From: Aureisphaera galaxeae
GTDB taxonomy: Bacteria; Bacteroidota; Bacteroidia; Flavobacteriales; Flavobacteriaceae
Length of the DNA: 64,000 nt
Direction of reading: 5' to 3'
NCBI RefSeq assembly: GCF_028561275.1
Contig: NZ_JAQQTF010000004.1
Coordinates: forward strand, 1 to 64,000
Shown here: positions 51,426 to 59,053 of the stretch, in pieces
Layout: every line of letters begins with the position of its first letter
How positions within the stretch are numbered: the stretch's first letter is position 1
Made by a program: the position numbers and the translations under genes
Notes under the pieces: model-generated
Seen by the model: the letters and a program-made list of their open reading frames with translations, nothing else
What the model was told of the DNA's origin: nothing
The model's database searches: none

Positions 51426-53288
51426 CTAGAGTTCCTTAAGAAAATTGGATAAGTTGGTGTCTTTGGAAAGCCCTAATTTCTTTCTTAGGGTTAATCTATA
51501 ATTATAAACGGATTGTTCTTTAATCCCCATTTGGTGTGCCGCCTGTTTCGAAGTCATGTTGAGTATCGTATAGATGGCCACCTGAATTTCTTTCTGGCTT
51601 AGATCTGGGAATTTGCTTTTGAGATTGAAAGTGAAATCTTCTTGTTCGTTCTTTACCTTCATATCTAAAGCGACTTTTTCTTTATTTACCTCTGTTTTGT
51701 CTTTAATGTAAAACTGAAGTTCGGTCAGTCCGCTCTTAACCGAATCTTCTTTGGTGCTACGTTTCAGGAATCGTATTTTCGAAAGACAAGTATCCAGTAA
51801 TTTATTGTATTCGTTGATATGAATGGCATATTCCGTAATCTCCTTTTTACTATGGTCTATCTGTGCTTCCTTTAAACGACTGAGTTCTTTTTCCGTTTCG
51901 AAAGCAGCTTTGTTCATTTTATTGATCTTACGTTGTCTATATACGAAGAGTAGCATTCCGAAAGCCAAGAAACCGAACAGTACATTTCTGTAATTACTGG
52001 CTTTCTGTTTAGAATCTAAAATGGCGAGCTTCTGGTCTTTCACTAGTAGATCCTGTTCATACTGGGCAATATCGAACTGCATCTTTAATCCTTCAATGTC
52101 TCTTGTTTTGTTCAATTTAGAGATGCTATCCTTGAATCTTTCGTATTCCTTGAAATAGGCTAGGGAAGCGGAATAGTTCCCTAAGGATTCGTGAATTTGG
52201 GATATCTCCATATAGCTGTGCGTTAATACTTCAGAAATACCATTCTCTTCGGCAATTTCGATAGCTTTATGAAATCTATCGAGCCCTTCCTTTGGTCTTT
52301 CCAGTTTTCGGGCGATGCGTCCTCTCAGGGCTTCCGAATAACAAAGTTTGGCTGGGGATGAATGTTCAAAGATGGTTTCACACATTTCTACATAATACTG
52401 GGCTTCTTCTATCTTGTCCATGTCCACAAGCATGTCTGCGTAAGATCTGTAAAGGGAGCCCTTCATATAGGGACTGTCTATCTTAGAGAAAAGGTCAATG
52501 GTTTTGTCATAACAAGATTTAGCCTTACCGTAATCGCCCTTTCGGTAATGTAGAAGCCCCATATTGTGTAATGACATGGCTTGCCCCATAAAGTATTCTT
52601 GCTTTTCAGCAATAAGCAAAGCATTTTTTAAGGATGCCTTTGCGGCTTCATTATCTCCCGTACGTGTTTGTATTACCGACTGACCACTGTATATTTCATA
52701 GAGATAGGTGTCGTTTTGTAACTCATTCGAGATTTTATAAGCTTCGTTAAAATAAAATATGGCAGATTCAAAATCATTGGTCTGTGTACTTACCAAACCT
52801 AGCGAAACGTTTACTAGAATGCGATCGATCGAAACAGTATGGGGAGCAGCACTTGTTAGAACACTAAGCGCCTCGTAATCATTATAAAGAAGGAAGTGGG
52901 CGTTTCCAAGAACGATTTGAGTAGCTGCCTTTCGCTCTTTTACAGCATACCGATCGAAAATACCTATAGCACGCCCGCTATAATCAATGACGGAATCCAG
53001 ATTAGATTGGATGTAGTGATAACGACTATATCCAAGATAGGCTTCGGCAAATAGTAAGCTGTCTTTTTGGGAACGAGCAATGTCTTCCAGCCGTTTTGAA
53101 TAAATGAACGTACTATCGGCATTAGGTGATACCCGACCGTAATACGTTATAATTTCTTTCAGGGCGTTGACAACTTCATTAGATTGGCTGTTCTTTTCTA
53201 GTGTTCTCTTGGCTGAACTAATGTCATCTTGGGCTATCGTGAATGTATGTACTAGAACAAAGAGGGTGAGGAGGAGGGATCGAGTCAT
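51426..53288 (-). CDS. Transmembrane TPR / LuxR-like HTH regulator, paralogue 2
   Basis: 620 residues with the same architecture as its neighbour: signal peptide (VHTFTIAQ), periplasmic TPRs (~30-370; e.g. MGLLHYRKGDYGKAKSCYDKT), transmembrane helix (~435-453, NVLFGFLAFGMLLFVY) and HTH (LSQKEIQVAIYTILNMTSKQ, MGIKEQSVYNYRLTLRKKLG). The C-terminal half is nearly identical to paralogue 1, while the TPR part has diverged much more, as expected if the sensors see different ligands but bind the same DNA. Operator 45 bp upstream. Confidence 0.88.
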   Translation of the reverse strand: MTRSLLLTLFVLVHTFTIAQDDISSAKRTLEKNSQSNEVVNALKEIITYYGRVSPNADSTFIYSKRLEDIARSQKDSLLFAEAYLGYSRYHYIQSNLDSVIDYSGRAIGIFDRYAVKERKAATQIVLGNAHFLLYNDYEALSVLTSAAPHTVSIDRILVNVSLGLVSTQTNDFESAIFYFNEAYKISNELQNDTYLYEIYSGQSVIQTRTGDNEAAKASLKNALLIAEKQEYFMGQAMSLHNMGLLHYRKGDYGKAKSCYDKTIDLFSKIDSPYMKGSLYRSYADMLVDMDKIEEAQYYVEMCETIFEHSSPAKLCYSEALRGRIARKLERPKEGLDRFHKAIEIAEENGISEVLTHSYMEISQIHESLGNYSASLAYFKEYERFKDSISKLNKTRDIEGLKMQFDIAQYEQDLLVKDQKLAILDSKQKASNYRNVLFGFLAFGMLLFVYRQRKINKMNKAAFETEKELSRLKEAQIDHSKKEITEYAIHINEYNKLLDTCLSKIRFLKRSTKEDSVKSGLTELQFYIKDKTEVNKEKVALDMKVKNEQEDFTFNLKSKFPDLSQKEIQVAIYTILNMTSKQAAHQMGIKEQSVYNYRLTLRKKLGLSKDTNLSNFLKEL

Positions 53289-53332
53289 TTTGTCGAGGCA
53301 TTTTGAGAGGTTAGGCGGGCTGTTTTTCTTTA

Positions 53333-53368
53333 CTTACTTTTATATTACTTAAGTAGGCAAATCGTAAC
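53333..53368. promoter_or_regulatory. 36-bp four-half-site operator, paralogue 2
   Basis: CTTAC-N6-ATTAC-TTAA-GTAGG-N6-GTAAC: the same positions and spacing as the other two operators, with one mismatch in each of three half-sites. Three more half-site-like words (GTAAG 53391, GTAAT 53402, GTAGG 53412), about one helical turn apart, lie just beyond it. Confidence 0.55.
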
Positions 53369-53537
53369 TTCCTATTATTGTGGGAATTTAGTAAGTCTTG
53401 AGTAATCTTGCGTAGGCAATTTCTTGATTAGTAGCGGTGGTTGTGTAAAGTGCGCATTTCACGTGATTTCCTGAAATTTGGCTAGTATAAAAAACTGCAA
53501 GGTTTACCTAAAAATTTCGGCAACATCCCTTTGAAGA

Positions 53538-55415
53538 TTATATTTTTTTCAGGAATTCGGCCAAATTCGTATCGCTCGATATTCCTAATTTTTTACGTAG
53601 GGATAACCTGTAGTTGTAGACAGATTGTTCCTTGATTCCCATCTGGTTAGCCGCTTGCTTTGATGTCATGTTCAATAAGGCATAAATCGCTACCTGGATT
53701 TCCTTTTTGCTTAGGTCGGGATACTTACTTTTAAGTTTAAAGGTGAAATCTTCTTGTTCGCTTTTCACCTTCATATCTAGGGTTACTTTTTCCTTATTAA
53801 TATCCATATTGTCCTTAATAAAGAATTGGAGGTCGGTCAGGCCTTTCTTGACGGTATCCTCCTTTGCCCGGCGCTTCAATGTTTTTATTTGAGACAGGCA
53901 GGCATCAAGGAGCTTGTTGTATTCGAATATGTGTATGGCATATTCGGTAATCTCTCGTTTACTGTAATCGATCCGGGCTTCCTTTAAGCGGCTAAGTTCT
54001 TTTTCCGTGGCAATGGCCGATTTGTTCATTTTATTGATTTTTCGTTCCCGATAAAAGAAAATAGACAGCCCAATAGCAATACACACAAATAGTATGTTTC
54101 TGTACTTGCTGGCCTTTTGCTTGGAGTCTAAAATGGCCAACTCCTGGTCCTTTACCAATAAATCCTGTTCATAGTGGGCAATTTCGAATTGTGTTTTTAA
54201 GGCTTCGATTTCCCGACCCTTATTTTGGTTGAAAAGACTGTCCTTAACAGCCTTGTAATTTTTCAAGGCTTCCAGGGATTCCGAAACATATCCTTGGTAT
54301 TCGAGCCATTCCGAAAGTGTTATATAACATTCGCTCAAGGTCATTAGTGCTCCTTGTTTTTTAGTCATCTCTATGGATTCTTGGAGGAGCGCTATGGCTT
54401 CATCGAATTTACCAACGCTATATGTAATATGAGCGCGGATGGTAATAATGGCCCATAAGCGATTGGGATTTATCTTTTTGTAAATCGCTTCTGCTAGATC
54501 TAGGTATCTAGTGGCTTCCCTTATATCACCTAATTCCAAATGGGTTTGGGCGTATTGCCTATATGTAGAGCCTATAACGTATTGGTCGCTTATTTTTGGG
54601 AACAGTGCGATTGTTTTTTCAAAAATGGGTTTAGCCTCTTCGAATTTGTTATTGGCATTAAGTGCAATGCCCAGGTTATGATAGCCTACGACCTGTTTTG
54701 AAGGGCTGTTTTGTTTCTCAGCAATTTCAATGGCATTTTCCAGAGAATTGATTACTTGTTCATAATCTTCTTTATGATCAAGTGATCCGGCAATGCCATT
54801 GTATATATCGAACAAGAACGTGTCATCCGCAAGATCATGGGTAAGATCGAATGCCGTTTTAAAATGGCGTAGACTGGATTCCTTGTCAATCAGTAAGCTA
54901 TAACTTCTTGCAAGACCCAAATGAACCAAAATACGATCCGAACCCACGGCATTCATTTTTGCTTTTTTGTAGTACAACATCGCTTCCTTATTCTCAAAAA
55001 GAGAAAGATGGGTTCTCCCTAATACAATTTGTGCGGAAGCTACTTTATGATCTACTTCGTGCTTCTCGAAAATGCTGAGGGCTTTTTTCGCATTGCTCAG
55101 GGCATCATTATAACTAGCTTCTAGGGAATGGGCCGCACCATATCCCAAATATGCTTCTGCGAATAATAGACTGTCGTTTTGCAATTGAGCAGCTTGCTCC
55201 AGAACTTTAGCATATTTAAAAATGCTGTCACTGTTTCGTTCTCTATAGGTATAAAGGTATATAAGGTTTTTTAACGCATTTGTAGATTCCAATTGCAACG
55301 GATTCCCATTTGCAACCTCTTTAACGTGCTGCAAATTGTTTTGTGCCATACCATGGACGCAAAGAAGACTTAAGGAAAAGAGTATTAGGTTTCTGGTTAT
55401 CCCAAACATAAGCAT
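53538..55415 (-). CDS. Transmembrane TPR / LuxR-like HTH regulator, paralogue 3
   Basis: 625 residues (ATG 55409, residue 3, is an equally good start). Signal peptide to VHGMAQ, periplasmic TPRs (~30-380; e.g. NLGIALNANNKFEEAKPIFEKT), one transmembrane helix (~440-457, NILFVCIAIGLSIFFY), coiled linker, and HTH (LSKKEIQVAIYALLNMTSKQ, MGIKEQSVYNYRLSLRKKLG). It is the most diverged of the three in the TPR part. Operator 30-36 bp upstream; tiny ORF C lies divergently beyond it. Confidence 0.88.
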   Translation of the reverse strand: MLMFGITRNLILFSLSLLCVHGMAQNNLQHVKEVANGNPLQLESTNALKNLIYLYTYRERNSDSIFKYAKVLEQAAQLQNDSLLFAEAYLGYGAAHSLEASYNDALSNAKKALSIFEKHEVDHKVASAQIVLGRTHLSLFENKEAMLYYKKAKMNAVGSDRILVHLGLARSYSLLIDKESSLRHFKTAFDLTHDLADDTFLFDIYNGIAGSLDHKEDYEQVINSLENAIEIAEKQNSPSKQVVGYHNLGIALNANNKFEEAKPIFEKTIALFPKISDQYVIGSTYRQYAQTHLELGDIREATRYLDLAEAIYKKINPNRLWAIITIRAHITYSVGKFDEAIALLQESIEMTKKQGALMTLSECYITLSEWLEYQGYVSESLEALKNYKAVKDSLFNQNKGREIEALKTQFEIAHYEQDLLVKDQELAILDSKQKASKYRNILFVCIAIGLSIFFYRERKINKMNKSAIATEKELSRLKEARIDYSKREITEYAIHIFEYNKLLDACLSQIKTLKRRAKEDTVKKGLTDLQFFIKDNMDINKEKVTLDMKVKSEQEDFTFKLKSKYPDLSKKEIQVAIYALLNMTSKQAANQMGIKEQSVYNYRLSLRKKLGISSDTNLAEFLKKI

Positions 55416-55445
55416 TTGGCGCTTTACGTAAACATACGATATTTG

Positions 55446-55481
55446 CTTACTCGAATCTTACTAGAGTAAATTATTAGTAAG
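55446..55481. promoter_or_regulatory. 36-bp four-half-site operator, paralogue 3
   Basis: CTTAC-N6-CTTAC-TAGA-GTAAA-N6-GTAAG, one mismatch. On the minus strand it is followed, 21 bp after the inner palindrome, by TATGTTTA, the same offset as the near -7 box of paralogue 1. It sits in the divergent region shared with tiny ORF C. Confidence 0.65.
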
Positions 55482-55646
55482 TACATATTTCTTTTAATAA
55501 GCAATTTACCATCATCTTAGCAATCCCAAATAGATAAATACTTGTGTAACACGAGTCACTGTATGAAATGCACTCAGTAGATGATTAGGGTGCCTGATTA
55601 AAAGAAAAGAAGGGTGACCAGTACTAACTCAATTGGAATAATCTCC

Positions 55647-55739
55647 ATGATCATGTTTACAAGATTTATTAAATGGGTGTTTCTTTTGTTTTCCGATCGC
55701 TTGGAAATGCCAAAAGAACGTAGAGACTCAGAATTTTAA
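55647..55739 (+). CDS. Tiny ORF C (30 residues), LLFSDR-x-E-x-P family
   Basis: ATG 55647 to TAA 55739. Hydrophobic segment FIKWVFLLF (7-15) followed by SDRLEMPKERRDSEF, a charged tail. It matches tiny ORF A in length, layout and 11 of the first 22 residues. A second in-frame ATG is at 55653. A rho-independent terminator 73 bp after the stop supports plus-strand transcription. It could be a small membrane protein or a secreted signal precursor; both are inference. Confidence 0.55.
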   Translation: MIMFTRFIKWVFLLFSDRLEMPKERRDSEF

Positions 55740-55811
55740 AAAAATACTCGACCTATGCTTAATCGCGGTTGAGTTTTGCGCTAATACACATGGCTATTAG
55801 TGATTTGGTGG

Positions 55812-55842
55812 AAACCCCGATGAGAATCGGGGTTTTGTTTTT
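55812..55842 (+). terminator. Rho-independent terminator
   Basis: Stem AAACCCCGAT / ATCGGGGTTT with GAGA loop, followed by a T-rich run. It ends the plus-strand transcript that would carry tiny ORF C. Confidence 0.8.
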
Positions 55843-55973
55843 TAATGGTTATGCTAAGACAGTATATTAACTCACTTTTTTACATCAATTTTACGATTTT
55901 ATAAAAAAAATGATGTTAATATTTCCAAATTGTTAATTTTTTTGGGATTTTAGCCCGCGAAAATGCAATTCTT

Positions 55974-56150
55974 GTGAATTCAGAAGTTGTTTATTTCATA
56001 ATTGCCATTGTAGTTTCCCTCGTGTTTATACACGCTGTCCATACACTTGGGAAGATAAGACGTGCGAGGGCGTCGGGTAAAAGATGGAACAGGAAGAATC
56101 CGTATCATGCTTTATTGATTCGGCTTTTTGGAAGGAATCTACCTGACTAA
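55974..56150 (+). CDS. Small single-pass membrane protein, 58 residues
   Basis: GTG 55974 to TAA 56150. One transmembrane helix (VVYFIIAIVVSLVFIHAV, ~5-22) followed by a strongly basic tail (KIRRARASGKRWNRKNPYH) and LLIRLFGRNLPD. Composition and the positive-inside pattern look like a real small membrane protein. No family recognised. It converges on the beta-lactamase-like gene 4 bp away. Confidence 0.5.
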   Translation: MNSEVVYFIIAIVVSLVFIHAVHTLGKIRRARASGKRWNRKNPYHALLIRLFGRNLPD

Positions 56151-56153
56151 ATA

Positions 56154-57290
56154 CTACTTTTCCATTTTTTCTTGACGATGGATTTCCCTACCCAATTGTG
56201 CCAGAAACGGAATCCCAATCTCATCGTATTCGTAAGTATCATCATTAAAAATGCCATTCTGGTTTACCAAAATCGTTGCCGAGAGTAAAAAGTCGATTCC
56301 TTCTTTTTCATCTACGATATAAGCGGTATCTGTCAGCGTGCCATAGGCATACCCCACTTTGTTGTATATCTTAATATGATCTGGGATGCGTTCTTTGGTA
56401 TCGCCAAATAGAAAGAATTTACAGTACCCATCATAATAGTCACTTTCTTCATATCCATTTTTTCTGGGTACTAAGTGCATATGCTTTTTAAGTAACTGTA
56501 AGGTCGCTTCAGAAATTTGAATACGTTCGGATACCTCGAAATTTTCAGGGAAGAAAATCCGCTTCATTAATTCATGCTGTGCTTGCAATGGAAAATGATT
56601 CTTCTCGGAGAAGTCCATAGGTTGGTCGATTAAAGAGTCGTTTCTCATGAAACCCTTTCCTTTTTTCAATCCATCGAACTTATTATGATCCAGCGGATAT
56701 AAAGGAGAATCTGGAACCGCGGCCCAAGTAATAAAAGTATCTTGGTATGTAAATCGAAGGGTATCCAATCTGGGGTACGAAGCACGTGCTACAGATAGTC
56801 TATGTGCAATGCGTACAGAAGGAATTCCTTTGCTGGTCAATTTTCCATTTATATAGTCCCGGCCCATTAGCTCGTACAAGCGATTATTGGCGGCATTGTC
56901 ACTTACGGTAAATATTTGCCGAACGTCGTCCGCAATGGAATGAGGTACCGTATCTTGAGAAAGATAGTAGGTGGAATTGGTGTGTAGTTTATGGGAAGGC
57001 TCTATGATCTCTAAGGCCAGAACCGCGGTAGGAAACTTCACCGTACTTGCCGGATAGAAATAATGCGTGCTATCTAACCGAAAGGAATGGTCCTTAAATG
57101 AAACTTTTCCTGTTGAATCCCTTTCAATTTGAGTATATAAGATCTGAACTTCGAAATAATCACTCCTTTCCATAACCTTTGAAATCGCGGGATGCTCACT
57201 TTGTAAAGCAATGTCCAGTGGACTTTGCGGTTCATTATTACAGGCAACCGTAAAGATTCCTAGGCATATTAGAAAAAAGACATATTTCAT
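56154..57290 (-). CDS. Class A beta-lactamase-like serine hydrolase lipoprotein
   Basis: 378 residues. Lipobox TVAC with Cys17. The catalytic SxxK is S82-T-V-K85 (YPASTVKFPTAV) and SDN is 130-132 (TVSDNAANNRLYELMG), both at class A-like positions. NKVGYAYG probably supplies the KxG motif. It has insertions compared with true class A enzymes (~290 residues), so resistance activity is doubtful; a peptidoglycan- or peptide-acting hydrolase is as likely. Last gene of a four-gene minus-strand operon, immediately abutting the SRPBCC gene. Confidence 0.85.
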   Translation of the reverse strand: MKYVFFLICLGIFTVACNNEPQSPLDIALQSEHPAISKVMERSDYFEVQILYTQIERDSTGKVSFKDHSFRLDSTHYFYPASTVKFPTAVLALEIIEPSHKLHTNSTYYLSQDTVPHSIADDVRQIFTVSDNAANNRLYELMGRDYINGKLTSKGIPSVRIAHRLSVARASYPRLDTLRFTYQDTFITWAAVPDSPLYPLDHNKFDGLKKGKGFMRNDSLIDQPMDFSEKNHFPLQAQHELMKRIFFPENFEVSERIQISEATLQLLKKHMHLVPRKNGYEESDYYDGYCKFFLFGDTKERIPDHIKIYNKVGYAYGTLTDTAYIVDEKEGIDFLLSATILVNQNGIFNDDTYEYDEIGIPFLAQLGREIHRQEKMEK

Positions 57291-57740
57291 TTAGGCATCC
57301 TGTTTTTCGGCAAATGCCTTAAAATTATCCAGCCACTTCTGCACCTGTTTTTTGAACAATCCCGGAAATAGCTTGGCGAACAGCTTTGGCATAAACCCTC
57401 TAAAAGCGGTGTACTCTATTTCTGAAATGTAACGCGTTCGGGAATCGCTTAACGGGATGAATTCACAGCGCATGGTATTGTCCATGTCTTTGTGGTGGTA
57501 CTGCCCTAAAAAGGAATGGGGGAGGTTGTTTTCCAAAATGGTTTCCGTTAGCTCCATTCGCCCTTTCTTTCCTTGTTTGTATAGCATTTTAGACTTAGCT
57601 CCAGCTTTCCCTTCCTCGCCCTCAAGCAATTCCTTGCTTATAAAGGTATCTTGGTATTCCTTCAGATAATTAGGATCGGCAAATAATTCGGCAACCTTCT
57701 GTTGTGGCCGATCAATTTCTATTGTACAAGTGAATTTCAT
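57291..57740 (-). CDS. SRPBCC-family (START-like) protein
   Basis: 149 residues. FTCTIEIDRPQQKVAELFADP at the start, a central YHHKDMDNTMRCEFIPL strand region, and a long C-terminal helix (LFKKQVQKWLDNFKAFAEK) fit the polyketide-cyclase/START-like helix-grip fold that binds hydrophobic ligands. Cytoplasmic, function unknown. It abuts the downstream lipoprotein gene with no spacer and lies 21 bp after the membrane protein gene. Confidence 0.82.
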   Translation of the reverse strand: MKFTCTIEIDRPQQKVAELFADPNYLKEYQDTFISKELLEGEEGKAGAKSKMLYKQGKKGRMELTETILENNLPHSFLGQYHHKDMDNTMRCEFIPLSDSRTRYISEIEYTAFRGFMPKLFAKLFPGLFKKQVQKWLDNFKAFAEKQDA

Positions 57741-57761
57741 GACTTCGATTTTTTATTGAAT

Positions 57762-58175
57762 TTATAGCGCAGGCCATAATACCTTGAAGAATAAATATAA
57801 TAGCAATAGGCACAGCGCAGTCCCCAAAAGGGCTACTTTCAAGTCAAATCGCATATCCGCTACCTTCACCAAGGCTAAGGGGATGAGAAAGAGAAAAAGG
57901 CCTATCAATCCGCCACAGCCAATGAGCGCTACCAGAATAATTAACGCGCCGTCTTTGCCAGAAAAAACATACTTAACGGGACTCAAGCTGTGATCCTTCA
58001 TCTTCTTTTTAATGTAAAGTGCCGCGATACCATAAATTCCGAATATGAGGGGAACATACCAATATAGAACTGCATTTACGAGTTCTGTCTCGGACATATT
58101 ATCAAAATTGAATCCGTAGAAATAGATAAGAAGCCCTAGTCCAATGGCAATGCCTAGATAATACAAGTTTTTCAT
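57762..58175 (-). CDS. Small multi-pass membrane protein
   Basis: 137 residues with four hydrophobic helices (about 3-20, 35-54, 72-95, 113-134). No motif recognised. Middle of the operon between the alpha/beta hydrolase (19 bp upstream) and the SRPBCC gene (21 bp downstream). Confidence 0.7.
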   Translation of the reverse strand: MKNLYYLGIAIGLGLLIYFYGFNFDNMSETELVNAVLYWYVPLIFGIYGIAALYIKKKMKDHSLSPVKYVFSGKDGALIILVALIGCGGLIGLFLFLIPLALVKVADMRFDLKVALLGTALCLLLLYLFFKVLWPAL

Positions 58176-58194
58176 GTCAGGTGGTTTTGGTTAG

Positions 58195-58980
58195 TTATAG
58201 AGATTTTGAAAAAAGCCAAGGTAAAAGCTGTGGCTCTTCAAAAGTATTTGTCCAACTATCATGTTTCACTTTAGGATATAAGGTGATTGTAGAATTCCCC
58301 CCTGCAGCTTTTAAGGCTTCGTGCATTTTCTCTGAATAGTGTGCAGGAACGACATCGTCCTTTTTTCCATGAAAAATCCAAATAGGAGTGTCTTTGATCT
58401 TTTCGGCAATTTTGGGATTGGCACCCCCACAAATGGCGAATGCTGCCGCAAAAAGCTCCGGGTTTCTGTGGAGCATTTCAAAAGTACCCATGCCGCCCAT
58501 AGACAATCCACCTAGATATATTCTCTGTTCGTCTATAAGATGTCTTTGCTGAATATCTTTGAGCAAGCCTTCCAGAAGATCCAGGGTTTCATTCTCTTCA
58601 ATCGTTTCAGGGTAATCAAAAATACGTCCTTGAAAAGATTCCCTTGTTGTGGCATTGTTCCAAGACTTGCCTGTAGGGCATTGTGGAAAAACGACGATAG
58701 CGGGATACGTCTTACGAACGGATGCTTCCAAAAATAAATACGAACCATGCACCAACTGGGCTTCATTGTCATTTCCACGTTCGCCAGAGCCATGTAGGAA
58801 AACGAGTAGTGGATATGACTTTTGTTCATTAAAGTCTTTTGGAAATAGAATACGATAGGGGAGCGTATCCTTTTGCGAAACGAAAAGTTCCTTCTCGTAT
58901 GTAGGTTTTGTTTGTGCCACACCCGAACCAAAAATAAGCAGGAGTAAAGGAAGGAGGAAAAGTCGAAGTCTACTATTCAT
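58195..58980 (-). CDS. Secreted alpha/beta hydrolase (phospholipase/carboxylesterase-like)
   Basis: 261 residues with a signal peptide (LLLLIFGSGVAQ). LVFLHGSGERGND is the oxyanion region, nucleophile S160 in GGLSMGGMG, acid in GKKDDVVPA and His in KVKHDSW. Family relatives include PHB-depolymerase-like and carbohydrate esterases; substrate not predictable. First gene of the four-gene minus-strand operon. Confidence 0.87.
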   Translation of the reverse strand: MNSRLRLFLLPLLLLIFGSGVAQTKPTYEKELFVSQKDTLPYRILFPKDFNEQKSYPLLVFLHGSGERGNDNEAQLVHGSYLFLEASVRKTYPAIVVFPQCPTGKSWNNATTRESFQGRIFDYPETIEENETLDLLEGLLKDIQQRHLIDEQRIYLGGLSMGGMGTFEMLHRNPELFAAAFAICGGANPKIAEKIKDTPIWIFHGKKDDVVPAHYSEKMHEALKAAGGNSTITLYPKVKHDSWTNTFEEPQLLPWLFSKSL

Positions 58981-59023
58981 CGATAAGATGTTTCCCTAAA
59001 TGTACTTCAAATAATTGAAAACC

Positions 59024-59050
59024 ATAAAAAAAGCCCTCATCTGAGGGCTT
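59024..59050 (-). terminator. Rho-independent terminator of lysA
   Basis: Stem AAGCCCTCA / TGAGGGCTT with a 2-nt loop in DNA, followed on the minus strand by a run of seven or eight T. It ends 3 bp after the lysA stop. Confidence 0.85.
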
Positions 59051-59053
59051 ATG

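Noticed and set aside
53430-53537. Tiny ORF of the LLFSDR family before paralogue 2
   Set aside because: Read in all three plus frames: the short ORFs there show no W-x-F-x-x-F-S-x-R or E-x-P pattern.
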